Part shown: positions 50,327-61,313 of the stretch, one piece after another | Layout of the letters: every line of letters starts with the position of its first letter | How positions within the stretch are numbered: position 1 is the first letter of the stretch | Made by a program: the position numbers and the translations under genes | Source: Nostoc sp. MG11 | GTDB taxonomy: Bacteria; Cyanobacteriota; Cyanobacteriia; Cyanobacteriales; Nostocaceae | Direction of reading: 5' to 3' | Length of the DNA stretch: 64,000 nt | NCBI RefSeq assembly: GCF_014904695.1 | Contig: NZ_JACXXN010000009.1 | Span: forward strand, 1 to 64,000 | Notes under the pieces: generated by a model | Database searches by the model: none | Seen by the model: the letters and a program-made list of their open reading frames with translations, nothing else | Told to the model about the DNA's origin: nothing

Positions 50327-51042
50327 GCGATCGCAGTTAACTCCTCAGAAATCCTCTTCCAGGCTAACTCAGGCTCACTTGCAGCAGTGATGGGACGCCC
50401 AATCACCAAGTAATCTGCACCCGCTTGAATAGCTTGCGCTGGGGTCAGCGATCGCTTTTGATCGGCTTTGTCTGACCAATTTGGTCGTACCCCTGGACAA
50501 ACTAAGAGAAAATCATTTCCACAAGTTTGCCGCAACTGCGCTACCTCTTGGGGCGAACAAACTGCCCCATCTAACCCCGTTTCTTGCGCCAGCAATGCCA
50601 TTTCTAGGGCATATTCTGGCAATTCTAAAGGAATCTTCAAATCAAACGCCAGTTGCCTAGCAGAAATGCTCGTCAGCAAGGTAATAGCAATTAATTTAGG
50701 CGGTTTCACACCTGCTTGTGTAGCCCCCTCCTGCGCCGCCTCAGTTGCCGCTTTCAAGGCATCTCTACCAGCGGTAGCATGAATTGTGAGCAAATCCACC
50801 CCGTGACGAGCTGCAACTCGGCAAGCACCAGCGACAGTATTAGGAATGTCGTGAAATTTTAAATCCAGAAAAATCCGCTTTTGCCGAGAATTTAGCACTT
50901 CCAGAATTTTTGGCCCAGTGCTGGTAAATAACTCTAAACCAACCTTCCAGAAACCGACTTGCGGAAGTTGATCCACAAGGGCGATCGCACTCTCTGCATC
51001 TGCTACATCTAGGGCAACAATAACCCGCTCATTTATATTCAT
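50323..51042 (-). CDS. pyrF: Orotidine 5'-phosphate decarboxylase
   Basis: A 239-residue TIM-barrel enzyme making UMP. The catalytic D-x-K-x-x-D is [12 protein letters not shown] (~60-71) and the phosphate-binding C-terminal loop is [30 protein letters not shown] is the first strand with the substrate Asp. It follows tyrS by 12 bases on the same strand, suggesting a tyrS-pyrF-secreted protein transcript. Confidence 0.94.
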   Translation of the reverse strand: MNINERVIVALDVADAESAIALVDQLPQVGFWKVGLELFTSTGPKILEVLNSRQKRIFLDLKFHDIPNTVAGACRVAARHGVDLLTIHATAGRDALKAATEAAQEGATQAGVKPPKLIAITLLTSISARQLAFDLKIPLELPEYALEMALLAQETGLDGAVCSPQEVAQLRQTCGNDFLLVCPGVRPNWSDKADQKRSLTPAQAIQAGADYLVIGRPITAASEPELAWKRISEELTAIA

Positions 51043-51054
51043 GTGTCACCCTAA

Positions 51055-52248
51055 TTAAGGCACTAAACGCACAAACTTATTTTTACCAACTTGTAAAACC
51101 TTACCTTCTAAATCAGTAGAAGAAGCGAAAGTAGTATCAACATCGGTAATGCGATCGCCATCTAGGCGCACCCCACCCTCTTGGATTTTCCGCTTTCCTT
51201 CACCTGTACTTTTGCACAAGCCGCTGACATTGAGAATATAAGCTAATTTAACCGGATGTGGCAGGCCAGCTAAAGAAAATTCTGGGACAGCACCTTCTTT
51301 ACCACCGCTTTTTGCTGCTTCTTTCGCCTCATTAGCTGCTTGTTCGCCATCGTACTGTTTAACAACTTCCCATGCTAGAAGTGTTTGGCGATCGCGTGGA
51401 TTTTCTGGCAATTTATCCAAAGGTAAATCCGTCAACAGTTCAAAATACTGCTCTAACCGATGATCGGGAATTCCTTGTAACTTCTGATACTTTTGGGCTG
51501 GGTGTTCTGACAAGGCAATATAATTACCGAGAGACTTAGACATTTTTTGCTCTCCATCCGTGCCAATTAAAATTGGTAACAGCATCCCAAACTGAGGCTT
51601 TTGACCAAAATGGCGCTGCAAATCTCTACCTACAGCAATGTTAAACTTTTGATCAGTCCCTCCTAATTCCACATCTGCCTCAACCGCGACAGAATCAAAA
51701 CCCTGCATCAACGGGTACAGGAACTCATGAATAAAAATTGGATTCTCTTTTCTATAGCGTTCTGCAAATCCTTCCTTGGCTAACATCTGCCCCACCGTCA
51801 TCGTGGAAAGTAACTCCAAAATTTTCCCTAAATCAAGCTGGGAGAGCCATTCGGAGTTATAACGCACCTCTAACCTTCCTGGTGTGTCAAAATCCAAGAT
51901 AGGTCGCAATTGGTCAAGATAAGTCTGGGCATTTTGGGCTACGTCTGCTTCTGTAAGCTGACGGCGCACCTCAGATTTTCCCGTCGGATCACCAATACGC
52001 GCTGTAAAATCACCAATAATTAGAACTGCTGTATGACCTGCATCTTGAAACGCTCGCAGTTTCCGCATTGGTATGCTATGACCGAAATGAATGTCGGCTC
52101 CTGTAGGATCAATTCCGTATTTGACCCTTAAGGGCTGGTTTGTAGTTAACAAGCGCTTTTCTAAACTTTCACTTTCACTGTCAGCATCAGCTGGTTGAGG
52201 AAAGACTTCCACTACACCACGACGCAGCCAAGCAAAATTTTGCGCCAT
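51055..52248 (-). CDS. tyrS: Tyrosyl-tRNA synthetase
   Basis: About 397 residues, class I aminoacyl-tRNA synthetase. The HIGH-like motif is HFGHS (in [13 protein letters not shown]) and the KMSKS motif is [20 protein letters not shown] is a tyrosine-pocket block and the C-terminus carries an S4 RNA-binding domain ([16 protein letters not shown]). ATG 52248 ([18 protein letters not shown]) is preferred to the longer frame from 52380, whose extra 44 residues are unlike the family. Confidence 0.93.
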   Translation of the reverse strand: MAQNFAWLRRGVVEVFPQPADADSESESLEKRLLTTNQPLRVKYGIDPTGADIHFGHSIPMRKLRAFQDAGHTAVLIIGDFTARIGDPTGKSEVRRQLTEADVAQNAQTYLDQLRPILDFDTPGRLEVRYNSEWLSQLDLGKILELLSTMTVGQMLAKEGFAERYRKENPIFIHEFLYPLMQGFDSVAVEADVELGGTDQKFNIAVGRDLQRHFGQKPQFGMLLPILIGTDGEQKMSKSLGNYIALSEHPAQKYQKLQGIPDHRLEQYFELLTDLPLDKLPENPRDRQTLLAWEVVKQYDGEQAANEAKEAAKSGGKEGAVPEFSLAGLPHPVKLAYILNVSGLCKSTGEGKRKIQEGGVRLDGDRITDVDTTFASSTDLEGKVLQVGKNKFVRLVP

Positions 52249-52421
52249 ACTAGGAGATTCACTATTAGTTATGTTTTGTACTCTAGAAGTTAGGTTAGTT
52301 ATATTCACTAGCAATTTATCCACTCTCTCATCTGCCAAACTACTATAATTGCAAAAAATTAACCGCCTTGCTTCGCCCAATGAATTACAGTTATATTTAC
52401 AAGTGAGGAAGTGTAATAGCC

Positions 52422-54347
52422 GTGTCTTCGTCTAGGACTTTTGAAGATAAGCAGCCACAACGCCGGGCTTCATCTGGTTTTGAGTTTTTGAAAGGAGTAG
52501 GTCAGGTAACTGGCGGTACTCTTTTATCAATTACCATGCTGGCAAGTTCCATTGTAGCCGGAGGACTAGTTGGTTTAGCCGTTAGTTTCCGTAATTTGCC
52601 AGATGTCAGACAACTCCGTAACTTCTTTCCGTCAGAAACGACTTACATTTATGACGTTAAGGGCAAACTATTAACGAGCATTCACGGGGAAGCCAATCGA
52701 GAAGTCGCATCCCTAGATAGAATTTCGCCAAATTTAAAACGGGCGGTATTAGCAAGCGAAGATAGTCACTTCTACGACCACCACGGAATTAACCCCGTCG
52801 GCGTTGGGCGGGCTGTGGTGGTTAACTGGGCAGCAGGTGGAGTCAAAGAGGGCGGCTCTACCGTTACCATGCAGTTGGTGAAAAACCTGTTTTTGACTCG
52901 CAAACGTGCCTTTACCCGGAAGATAGCAGAGGGGGTGCTGGCAATTCGTTTAGAGCAAATTCTCAGCAAAGACCAAATTTTGGAAATGTACCTCAATCAA
53001 GTTTATTGGGGTCATAACAATTATGGTGTACAAACAGCGGCACGTAGTTATTTTAACAAGTCAGCAGAATATTTAAACTTGGGCGAGTCGGCAATGATGG
53101 CTGGTTTGATCCAAGCGCCAGAAGAATTTAGCCCGTTTATGAGTATGAAGCTGGCAAAACAGAAACAAAAAGAAGTTCTAGGACGAATGCTGGAATTGAA
53201 TTGGATCAACCAGCAAGAGTACGATAATGCTCTCAAGCAAGAAATCAAACTTGGTAAAATTAAGTCTTTTCAAGGTAGTGCCCTACCTTATGTAACCAAT
53301 GCGGTGGCGCAGGAGTTAGCTAAGAAATTTGGGCGTGATGCACTGCTTAAAGGCGGAATGCGGGTGCAAACAACTGTTGACGCCGAGTTCCAACAAATGG
53401 CGGAGCAAACTGTCAGCAAGTGGCACAAGTCACTCTTAGGTCAAGGCTTATCTAAGAATCAAATTGCTTTAGTGGCAATTGATCCGCGCACGCATTTTAT
53501 CAAAGCACTAGTAGGTGGCGTCGATTCTAAAACCAGCGAGTTCAACCGGGCAACTCAAGCTCAGCGTCAACCAGGATCCGCTTTTAAACCGTTTGTTTAC
53601 TATACTGCTTTTGCTACTGGTAAATTTGCGCCAGACACAACAGTGGTAGATGCTCCAGTTAGCTATCGAGATGGTGACGGTTGGTACTATCCGAAAAACT
53701 ATGATCATGGCTTTAGTGGTGCAATGTCAATTCGCCAAGCTCTATCCGTGTCACGCAACATCCCTGTTATTAAGATTGGTAAGAGTGTGGGGATGAATAA
53801 AGTGATAGAAGCCTGCCGCACTTTAGGAATTATGAGTCCGATGGAACCCGTGACTTCTTTACCCCTAGGTGCAATTGGCGTCACACCTCTAGAAATGGCT
53901 AGTGCTTATGCTACCTTTGCCAATTATGGCTGGCAGTCGCCACCAACAGTAATTGTCCGTGTCACCGATAGTAGTGGCAACGTGTTGCTAGATAATACAC
54001 CAAAACCCCAGCTAGTTCTAGATCCTTGGGCATCGGCAGCTATTATCGATGTGATGCGAACAGTGATGACTGATGGTACAGGTAAAGGTGCTGCCATAGG
54101 TCGCCCAGCCGCAGGCAAGACGGGAACAACTTCCTCAGAAAAGGATATTTGGTTTGTTGGGACTGTGCCACAGTTAACAACTGCTGTCTGGGTGGGGAGA
54201 GACGACAACAAACAATTAGCTAGTGGTGCGACGGGTGGTGGTATGGTTGCTCCCGTCTGGCGTGATTTTATGCAAAAGGCACTAAAGGACGTACCAGCAG
54301 AAAATTTCAAGCCACCTTCCAAGTTTCCTCGTCCTAAGTCTAATTAG
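52422..54347 (+). CDS. Class A penicillin-binding protein (PBP1A type)
   Basis: A 641-residue bifunctional peptidoglycan synthase. A membrane anchor (~30-58) precedes the GT51 glycosyltransferase domain ([19 protein letters not shown] with catalytic Glu, [16 protein letters not shown]), then the transpeptidase domain with SxxK in [11 protein letters not shown] (~385), SRN (~445) and KTGTT (~565). All catalytic motifs are present. The GTG start at 52422 has GAGGAA before it. Divergent from tyrS. Confidence 0.93.
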   Translation: MSSSRTFEDKQPQRRASSGFEFLKGVGQVTGGTLLSITMLASSIVAGGLVGLAVSFRNLPDVRQLRNFFPSETTYIYDVKGKLLTSIHGEANREVASLDRISPNLKRAVLASEDSHFYDHHGINPVGVGRAVVVNWAAGGVKEGGSTVTMQLVKNLFLTRKRAFTRKIAEGVLAIRLEQILSKDQILEMYLNQVYWGHNNYGVQTAARSYFNKSAEYLNLGESAMMAGLIQAPEEFSPFMSMKLAKQKQKEVLGRMLELNWINQQEYDNALKQEIKLGKIKSFQGSALPYVTNAVAQELAKKFGRDALLKGGMRVQTTVDAEFQQMAEQTVSKWHKSLLGQGLSKNQIALVAIDPRTHFIKALVGGVDSKTSEFNRATQAQRQPGSAFKPFVYYTAFATGKFAPDTTVVDAPVSYRDGDGWYYPKNYDHGFSGAMSIRQALSVSRNIPVIKIGKSVGMNKVIEACRTLGIMSPMEPVTSLPLGAIGVTPLEMASAYATFANYGWQSPPTVIVRVTDSSGNVLLDNTPKPQLVLDPWASAAIIDVMRTVMTDGTGKGAAIGRPAAGKTGTTSSEKDIWFVGTVPQLTTAVWVGRDDNKQLASGATGGGMVAPVWRDFMQKALKDVPAENFKPPSKFPRPKSN

Positions 54348-54413
54348 CAGGATTGGTGATTGGGTATTAGGTATTAGAGAAGAATTTCCCTAGTCCCCAG
54401 TCCCCATTCTCCT

Positions 54414-54737
54414 TTAGGACTGTGCTTCTAACTCGGATTTCATCCGTTGTAGGGTAAAGTTCATTTGGTCAAACATTTGTTGCGGGGTGACACCAAACTG
54501 ACCCAGCTGAGTTTTGAGTTGCTGTACAGTCATTTGTGCCATAAAATCTTCTGACAGCTCGAAACGCTTCATAAAGATGCGATACCGATCCATCATGGCT
54601 TCCATTTGCTCAATAAACAGCTTTTTGCCCTCGCGGTCAAATTTGCCGTAGTTGTTGCCAAGTGCGATCAGCGCTTGATAATCTTCAAACAGCTGTTTTG
54701 CCTCTTGCTGAACTATCTCAGAATCGAAGAATCCCAT
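54414..54737 (-). CDS. DUF1825 family protein
   Basis: A 107-residue helical protein (GFFDSEIVQQEAKQLFEDYQ, FDREGKKLFIEQMEAMMDRY, VTPQQMFDQMNFTLQRMK) of the cyanobacteria-specific DUF1825 family. Complete; function unknown. ATG 54737 gives the standard MGFFDSE N-terminus. A CCCCAGT-type repeat lies just downstream (about 54390-54405). Confidence 0.8.
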   Translation of the reverse strand: MGFFDSEIVQQEAKQLFEDYQALIALGNNYGKFDREGKKLFIEQMEAMMDRYRIFMKRFELSEDFMAQMTVQQLKTQLGQFGVTPQQMFDQMNFTLQRMKSELEAQS

Positions 54738-54862
54738 ATTGCTGATACTAAACTGAGGCATAATACTCAGTAGCTTAACAGTTTTGCTTATACTTTTATT
54801 TTAGTCTAGGGGACTACCAAAAAGAACAGGCTTCGGTTTTAGTACGGTTTTCTGCCGAAATT

Positions 54863-55798
54863 TCAACACTTGACTTGAGAACGTTTCCCTTCGCCAAACC
54901 AACTTAATAAAGCCGCAATACTCACAGCTTTGGCCATTGATTGAGGATTGGCGTTTTCACCTGGTTTAATTTTGAGTTTGGGAGCGTATTTTAAAGCTAG
55001 TGAATGTTGCGGGTTAAGTTTTAAGGCTTGACGGATATAAACTCTGGCCATCCCTGGAAATTTCTGTTGCAGATGTACCAACCCTAATAAAGCATGATAA
55101 TCGCTGTTGTTTGGCTCTAATTTGATAGCATCACGCAGTTCTTGCACAGCGAGTGCCCAGTTGGCTAGTCTGACATACTGAATACCTCGCTGGTAATGAC
55201 GTTGAGCGTAGTTTTTTAGAACTGGCTTGACATTAGTTTTTTCACATAGTGTCAATTCAACTGATTTGGCTTGCATCTCAAGGATGAGCGGATTAGGTTC
55301 TTGCGGCAAGAATAGGTCATGTTTATGCAAGCCTAAGTAAAGTAAATTGAGTATGCTGATCTGCTGAGTTACCTGATAAAATTGACGGATTGATTTATAT
55401 TGAGCTTTTGCATAGGAAGCGATCGCCTCTTCATAAAAAAACTCTACTTCCAGTGCAGACATTTCCATCAGTTCTTGAGCTAGGAGACTTTGAGGAGATG
55501 TGGTTGGCTTCTGGTTCCAGCATTTTGCTTCTAATCGCAATGTAGCTATGGTGTTAAAACGCTTTTGTGTGTGCTTGAGTTGCTCGTAAGCGGGATTAAT
55601 CAGATGGCTAAATATTGCTGTTGCTAATTCTTGGTCTGGATTGTGGCTTGCGGTATGGCGATCGGGATGTAGCAGCTTCGCTAAAGTATGATAGCGTTTG
55701 AGAATCTGACGTTCATCAGCAGTCACAGAAATTCCTAGCACAGCGTAGGGATCAAAAAGCTGTTCAAGCCATTTTGGTGGTAAGAAAGTCTGTGACAT
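54863..55798 (-). CDS. J-domain protein with C-terminal TPR repeats
   Basis: About 311 residues. Residues ~15-80 are a J domain with HPD in LLHPDRHTASH, which would stimulate an Hsp70 (DnaK). The middle is a helical region (LMEMSALEVEFFYEEAIASY), and ~205-290 holds two TPR-like units (WALAVQELRDAIKLEPNNSDYHALLGLVHL, quoted by position). It lacks the Gly/Phe and zinc regions of DnaJ, so it is a type III co-chaperone, client unknown. ATG 55798 chosen over 55840. Confidence 0.82.
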   Translation of the reverse strand: MSQTFLPPKWLEQLFDPYAVLGISVTADERQILKRYHTLAKLLHPDRHTASHNPDQELATAIFSHLINPAYEQLKHTQKRFNTIATLRLEAKCWNQKPTTSPQSLLAQELMEMSALEVEFFYEEAIASYAKAQYKSIRQFYQVTQQISILNLLYLGLHKHDLFLPQEPNPLILEMQAKSVELTLCEKTNVKPVLKNYAQRHYQRGIQYVRLANWALAVQELRDAIKLEPNNSDYHALLGLVHLQQKFPGMARVYIRQALKLNPQHSLALKYAPKLKIKPGENANPQSMAKAVSIAALLSWFGEGKRSQVKC

Positions 55799-56168
55799 TG
55801 CGGTAATGTGAGCCGTTAAAAACTCAAAGTTAGCATTCAAGCTGAATGTACCGTGATGTGAAACCTACTCAAATTTACTTAAAGAGCAAGTTCCCCATAG
55901 AAGTATTTACGGACTTGACCTTTGAGAGTAAAACTAGAATAAAGCGTTTTGAGATTGCAAAAAGGCGATCGCTTTTTGTTGATTACTGGCGAGAAAGTCC
56001 ATCATTGACCTAGTAGAATAGGACTTTTATGACTGGTCTACTTAGTTAACTATTAATTGTAACAGCAAAGCTAGACTGACTTTGTAGTGTACCAAGAAAA
56101 GTTGTTGCTAATAGAACTAGTGAATATTGTCGTGATAACATTTTTATAACTCCGGTAAGTATTAAGTT
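55799..56168. other. 370-bp gap with a HIP1-centred hairpin
   Basis: CAAAAAGGCGATCGCTTTTTG (about 55957-55977, quoted length 21 with the two flanks trimmed in use) is a near-perfect hairpin around HIP1. No gene; the remainder up to the IS701 border is A/T-rich. Confidence 0.4.
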
Positions 56169-56172
56169 TTAA

Positions 56173-57529
56173 CGGGACTTAGACAAAAATCAAGCCCAAA
56201 TGTAACCCAAACTAGCTTTGTAAGCAGCAAACACGTCACGATTTGAGTTCAACCAATCAATAAATCGAAAAGACATAGCTGTTCTGAACGCTTCTAAAGC
56301 TACAGTAAAAGTGTTTAAAGGTTTGTTTGCCCACCGTCGTCTTAATCCTCCAGTTAACTGATGCCAAAGAATAAAAGTATCGGCACAGAAAACCAAAATA
56401 AAATGGCGCAATAAACTCCTTTGCTCGCGAACTTGATATTCTTTAAGTCCTAACCATCCTTTAGCTTCCCTGTAAAAAACTTCTACCCAATTCCTTTGAG
56501 AATATGTATCAACTATCCATTGTGGTGTAACAATTGATGAAGATATATTAGTGATGAAGTAGTCAATATCGGTGGTGGCTGAGAAAGTAGAAGCATTCAT
56601 GACGATCGCAATATTTCGCTTTCCAATTAAACTTGATATTTCCACTTCACAAGTTACTACCCATAATGTTTTGGTTGATCCAAATATATTTGAATTTCTG
56701 TGAAAGCCTCTTCGGGTAAGCGCTGGGCTAATTCATCTAACCGAATTGTTTGTTGAATATTGTCTGTTTGATTAACTGTTATTTTTCGATTTTTAGCTAA
56801 CCCTCCTAAATATTTTAATTGCCGTTTTTCCAACTCTAATAAAAATGATGTATTGTTGCCATATCCAGCATCTACAATTACTATCCCAGGTTGATATTTT
56901 CTGTTTAGGGTTTTATCTATTAACTTGACTGCTAGTTCTGGTTTTTTCTCAAATAGAGGGTCTTGTTTCCCTTGAGCTAAAGAATCAGCGTGTTGATATA
57001 ACTCTATATCTAACGGTAAGCTTTTTCTGCCATCAGATAAATGCGTTGTTACTACTACGATTCCATGAGCTGTTTTGCCAATTTCTCCAATATACTGTCT
57101 CCCCACACCAGCAGTAAAATTACCACTTTTTCTCTGACCAGAATCATCAATTATTAAGCTAAAACCTCTACTAATTCTCGTTTGACTGCACTTATTCATG
57201 ATTTCTAATCGACGCTCATTCACCTGCCCACTAGACCAAGGTGCTTCGGTCAAAAAGTGATGTAATCGGTGGTACGTTACACTACAGCATTATCCGCCAT
57301 TTGAAACAGGTTTTTTCTCTCTCTTTCCCCCAGTAATCCCCCTATATAGTGTCTAAACTCTCTTTTTTGAGCTTTATGAGTAAACACATCATCAAATCTT
57401 TGACACCATCTGTCAAAGCAGGGGGGCATCGCTGTGGGAGTGGTTTCTTTCATGAGCTTTTTCTAACGTGAAAGCTATGTTAGTTAAGCACTATACTCTT
57501 TTTTGGCTTAATTTTTGTTTAAGTCCCGT
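56173..57529 (-). mobile_element. IS701-family insertion sequence, decayed
   Basis: Terminal inverted repeats CGGGACTTAGACAAAAATCA (left, from 56173) and, as reverse complement on the right, CGGGACTTAAACAAAAATTA (ending 57529) differ at two positions. Both ends are flanked by TTAA (56169-56172 and 57530-57533), which fits the 5'-YTAR target duplication of IS701. The one transposase gene is frameshifted twice. Confidence 0.82.
56190..57453 (-). pseudogene. IS701-family transposase, two frameshifts
   Basis: ATG 57453 reads MPPCFDRWCQRFDDVFTHKA and KREFRHYIGGLLGERERKNL, then a one-base lesion near 57280 gives TAA. The next frame (to 56657) has RGFSLIIDDSGQRKSGNFTA (first catalytic Asp) and PGIVIVDAGYGNNTSF (second Asp) before another single-base lesion near 56655. 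The last frame holds the glutamate block NWVEVFYREAKGWLGLKEYQ and ends at 56190. Rejoined length about 420 residues, normal for IS701 (DDE, IS4-like fold). Confidence 0.85.
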
Positions 57530-57587
57530 TAATCAGATAGTGGCTATCTCTGTAAATGGCAATCTTGATATCGCCTGAGTTTTAGAG

Positions 57588-59056
57588 TTAGACTAGATGA
57601 AACTCCACTTTTGGCATAGACACCATCTCTATCCAAAGACCTTCTATTAAGTTCGTATTCAGACTTTCTCTGTAATATATTTCTATTTCTTGCACTGTAT
57701 ATTTGTTGTTGTAGACAAGCTGAATTTGATACATATCCACTTTGAGAACTTTAAAATTCCAGTAGCCACCATCACGAGCAGCAATACTAAGGATAAACTG
57801 GTCACCCTTGCGCCAATAAAGACCAGCTTCTTGAAATAAGGTTGTACTTTCTCCAGGCATAACTAACGGAAAATCAGATTCTAATGGCCTTTTAGTGTGA
57901 CGCCGATAATACCCTCGCAAATGTACCTGACCATCTGCTCCCACAACCTGGGGTATTAAGGTATCAAAAAAGTTAAAACGGACTGGATTGGGGGTATTGT
58001 TGGTAATACAAATCCCTAACTGCACGCGAGTCACAACACGGCGCTTTTTCTCAGGAAGAGTCAACACCCGTTCTGGCACTAAAATTTCAGGCATTGCTGA
58101 ATTGAAGTATGAAATTTAAAAACTTAACATCTTAAACTCTTACTCTCTGCGCCTCTGTCTTGAAAAGTTGAGCCACTGCGTTGGACGGGTTCCCCGGCTT
58201 GAAGCAAGTGGCGTCTGTTCGCCGGAAGCCGGCGCTCAGACTTTCCGCTGCGTCTCTGCGTGAGATAAATTCATACCTGGATTCAGCAACGCCAAATTTC
58301 AAAACGAATGCCATCCACTTCTACTGCATTGTTGCCAACTCCCACAGGTTCAATTAAGCGAAGATTCACGAATTGAGTCGCTAATTGCAGCGGACTCACT
58401 GTTTCTTCTGTCAGCGGGTCTGAGCTTGATTCATTTTCACCATAATTACCCAATATAAACCGAAGCTGATACGACCCTGGTTGGGGAATATTGAAAAACC
58501 AAGATTTGTCAAGAAAGCAAAAAATTATTAATGAAGAGTTAGGGCAATTGATAATTTGAAGTTTCAGATGGTTATTTTGCCAAATGAGTCTTAAAGCTAG
58601 AGTAATAGATATGCCTTTTCCAGGAGCAATTAAACGAGGATAAAACGCTCTAGTCTCACTTCGCTTTAGCCATTGGGCTAAGTTTGTTATGAACTGTATC
58701 AACCTAATTCCAAAACCTATCTGGGGAGGTATGTTCCTTTGAAGTTTGTCAACAGGTTCATCTAAAGTTATTTGCCCTTGCAATACTTGACCATCTGATG
58801 TCAAAAGCTCTGGAATTAAGGTTTTATTTGGGTTGAGATAAAAAGGATTTGGCGTGTTGTTGATTAGGTAAACCTTAGTTTCCACAACTTCTACAGAGAT
58901 ACTGGAGTCAGAGCGATTTTCCGGGATAGGTAACACTATAAGATTGGGTTCACAGATTCTTAAATGGATACCATCTATTTCAAATAAATTGCTTTCATTT
59001 GATTCAAAATATGTCATGTTGGCTATCCTATCAGCTTCTACTTTTTCATGCGCCAT
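57588..59056 (-). pseudogene. Unknown two-domain protein gene split by a MITE
   Basis: Two minus-strand frames, 59056-58294 and 58094-57588, are one gene interrupted by the 204-bp MITE at 58090-58293. The left product ends VEVDGIRFEI and the right one resumes LVPERVLTLPEKKRRVV; deleting the MITE and one 8-bp duplication makes GIRFEILVPERVL in a single frame. The restored protein (~418 residues) has two copies of one beta-rich domain: copy 1 EIDGIHLRICEPNLIVLPIP / YLINNTPNPFYLNPNKTLIP, copy 2 EVDGIRFEILVPERVLTLP / CITNNTPNPVRFNFFDTLIP. No family recognised; the N-terminus has no signal peptide. Confidence 0.85.
58090..58293. mobile_element. 204-bp MITE, copy 2 (GGCATTGCTGAA ends)
   Basis: Same ends as copy 1 at 30438; target duplication AAATTTCA at 58082-58089 and 58294-58301. 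It carries a 45-bp block (58170-58214, starting GAGCCACTGCG) that copy 1 lacks; otherwise the two differ by single bases only. The left end supplies an artificial ATG (58092-58094) to the downstream half of the disrupted gene. Confidence 0.9.
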
Positions 59057-59450
59057 CACACTGATTGGTGTATGGCTTGATGCTTTTATTCTGAAAAAGA
59101 CTAAAACTAACAGCTAAAACCAGCATACTTAGCAAGGCTAAAGTAAGATTCCTATACAGCCCAAGTATTCTGTGCTGCTTAAGATTTTCATACTGCTCAC
59201 AGATGAACTTAATTCATAAACTAACTAGCTACCGAATTCTAGCTTTGGCCTGTAGCTATCCTTAGCACTGTGATTTGGTAGCAGTTCGACATACCCGTTA
59301 TGATCAATCGAAGCTGCTTTACAATTTAGATAATTAGAATAGATTTATATGCTTGCTGGTAACTAAGAATTCTGTAATGCTTAATTTATTAAAGTGCTTT
59401 GCTACTATATCTGTCTTAGGAACTGTGGTAGTAGTAGGTTTGTTGAAAAT
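59057..59450. other. 394-bp divergent intergenic region
   Basis: No gene and no strong repeat. It separates the MITE-split gene from the TM2 gene and should carry both promoters. Confidence 0.4.
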
Positions 59451-59825
59451 ATGTTAACTAAGCGCAAAAGCCGAAGCGTCGCCGCTATTTTAGCTCTTTC
59501 TGGGACGCTGACAATTTCAGGGTTACATAAATTTTATTTGGGACAGCCGCTTTGGGGTCTGTTGTATGTTTTGCTTTCTTGGACGCCAATTCCCAAGGTA
59601 GCTAGTGCTATTGAGGGGGTTTGGTACTTAGCTCAAGACGAAGAAGCTTTTGACCGTAATTTTAATCTGGGTAAGTCAGCAACCAGGAATTCACAGCAGA
59701 CAAGCAATCAGGTAGGAGTGGTGGCTAGCGCTTTGCGTGAGTTAGATGCTCTGCGTCAGGATGGACTAATTTCAGAGTACGAATTTGAGCAAAAGCGCCG
59801 TCAGCTACTAGACCAGATTTCTTGA
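59451..59825 (+). CDS. TM2 domain protein with SHOCT-like tail
   Basis: A 124-residue protein. The TM2 domain (~8-60) has AAILALSGTLTISGLHKFYLGQ and GLLYVLLSWTPIPKVASAIEGVWYL: two helices joined by a short turn with the family's G-x-H-x-FYLG motif. The C-terminus (LRELDALRQDGLISEYEFEQKRRQLL) is a SHOCT-type oligomerisation helix pair. A small membrane protein of unknown role. ATG 59451 follows the natural TM2 start; 59394 is too far upstream. Confidence 0.85.
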   Translation: MLTKRKSRSVAAILALSGTLTISGLHKFYLGQPLWGLLYVLLSWTPIPKVASAIEGVWYLAQDEEAFDRNFNLGKSATRNSQQTSNQVGVVASALRELDALRQDGLISEYEFEQKRRQLLDQIS

Positions 59826-59839
59826 TACAAGCGACCATC

Positions 59840-60373
59840 ATGAACAACTGGCTACCTTTAAACCCCAGGTTACAAAAGCTCCGTGCTAAGCTGCTCAAAG
59901 ATCCGTACTATCGGCTACAATCTGGGGAAGAAATTGAGATAGCGGTAGTATTGGGTATCCGCATTGATGCTAATCAAGCAACTGTGGATGATTGGTTGCG
60001 CTTACCTGGTTTGTCAATTCATCAAGCCCGATCGCTTGTAGAACTTTCGAGATCAGGTGTTAAATTTTACTGTATTGAAGATATTGCTGCGGCTTTGAGT
60101 ATGCCATTACTGCGGCTAGAGCCACTAAAACCACTGCTAAATTTTAGTTACTATGATGACGAATCTCTCACTAATTCTACGCATTTAGTTAACCCGAACA
60201 CGGCAACAGTCGAGAAGCTAGCACAAGTTCCATTTATAGATTTGTCTCTGGCGCAAGCAGTGGTGCAAAATCGGTTATCAGTTGGGCCTTACCGGAATTT
60301 GATTGATTTCCAGCGACGATTGGAACTTCCTGGTGATGCGATTGCCCAACTGATGTATTACTTAAGGTTTTAA
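59840..60373 (+). CDS. Helix-hairpin-helix (ComEA-like) protein
   Basis: A 177-residue protein with two HhH motifs: LRLPGLSIHQARSLVELSRSG (quoted by residues ~60-80; first 20 shown as LRLPGLSIHQARSLVELSRS) and VNPNTATVEKLAQVPFIDLS (~125-144), each followed by a second hairpin. ComEA-type HhH domains bind DNA without sequence preference, but there is no signal peptide here, so a role in DNA uptake is doubtful. It overlaps the end of the methyltransferase gene on the other strand by four bases. ATG 59840 is preferred to TTG 59822. Confidence 0.75.
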   Translation: MNNWLPLNPRLQKLRAKLLKDPYYRLQSGEEIEIAVVLGIRIDANQATVDDWLRLPGLSIHQARSLVELSRSGVKFYCIEDIAAALSMPLLRLEPLKPLLNFSYYDDESLTNSTHLVNPNTATVEKLAQVPFIDLSLAQAVVQNRLSVGPYRNLIDFQRRLELPGDAIAQLMYYLRF

Positions 60374-61110
60374 AACCGCACCTTATATAAATCGAATAAC
60401 TCTCCTGATTGCTGCGCTACAACCTTAGCGCCAACAGCTTTAATCATTTTTTCCCACTCAGCCACAGGCTCTAGAAAAACCTCAGCACCCAAATAAGTTT
60501 CCAGAACTGCCCAATCTTCTGCTAAAGGTTGTTCTGGATTGAGGATATCAAACACGAACTGTCCACCTGGTTTTAATACCCGTTTGACCTCGACCAACAC
60601 AGCATTCCAGTATTCTAGGGGAAAATAGCAGCTAAATCCTGTGGCGATCGCTAAGTCAAACTGATCTAACGAGTAATTTAAGTGATGCGCTGCACCCAAT
60701 GCAACGCCTTTGAACAGCTTGGAGTTTAACTGCGAACCACGAGAATTGAGAGTATCTCTTGCGACGTTACTGACTTCTTGCCCATAAAAAAATGCTTGCC
60801 AATCCCGCCAAGGATAGATTAAAAAGCTGACACCGCAGCCAATATCTAAACAGTGCTGGTTTTTTTGAGGTTGAGCAATTTCCCAGAAAGGAGAAACAAT
60901 TCTCCCTGCTAATATCCCAGTAATCCACTCTCGAAATATTGGCATCGCCTGGACTTCTGTGGGTAGTTCAAAGGATTGATTTTGATACTGTTGGTTGAAG
61001 CGATATGCTACTTGCGCTATTTGTTGTTGCCATTTATCTGAGTGATGAACATTGCTTGTGTAAGGAGTTTGTGAGGTGGACAGACGTTTTTGGTATGGCT
61101 TTTCAGACAT
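60370..61110 (-). CDS. Class I SAM-dependent methyltransferase
   Basis: A 246-residue methyltransferase of the Methyltransf_11 type. The SAM glycine loop is CLDIGCGVSFLIYPW (~88-102), motif II is FDLAIATGFSCYFPLEYW and motif III is VKRVLKPGGQFVFDIL. The substrate is unknown. The N-terminal ~70 residues (HHSDKWQQQIAQVAYRFNQQ) are a variable cap. Convergent overlap with the HhH gene. Confidence 0.8.
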   Translation of the reverse strand: MSEKPYQKRLSTSQTPYTSNVHHSDKWQQQIAQVAYRFNQQYQNQSFELPTEVQAMPIFREWITGILAGRIVSPFWEIAQPQKNQHCLDIGCGVSFLIYPWRDWQAFFYGQEVSNVARDTLNSRGSQLNSKLFKGVALGAAHHLNYSLDQFDLAIATGFSCYFPLEYWNAVLVEVKRVLKPGGQFVFDILNPEQPLAEDWAVLETYLGAEVFLEPVAEWEKMIKAVGAKVVAQQSGELFDLYKVRF

Positions 61111-61313
61111 TAGGTTTACACGATTCCTTGAGGACTTTGGTCAAGTTATATTGGATACAAAGTAACAGAATTTTGAGTAAAGGTAGGTTTACCGTTAGGG
61201 TAAGCTCATCTAATTTGGTAGAGATTATTTTGCCAAGTTCCGCTTCCAAGTTGGCAAAAACGCTGTGATGAGAGCGTCGTCTGGAAAAATACAGGCGATC
61301 GCCTAAAACTACC

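Noticed and set aside
53924-54322. 132-residue minus-strand frame at the end of the PBP gene
   Set aside because: Antisense shadow over the conserved KTGTT region of the transpeptidase.
61005-61268. 87-residue plus-strand frame over the methyltransferase start
   Set aside because: Mostly antisense to the methyltransferase N-terminus and runs into non-coding DNA.
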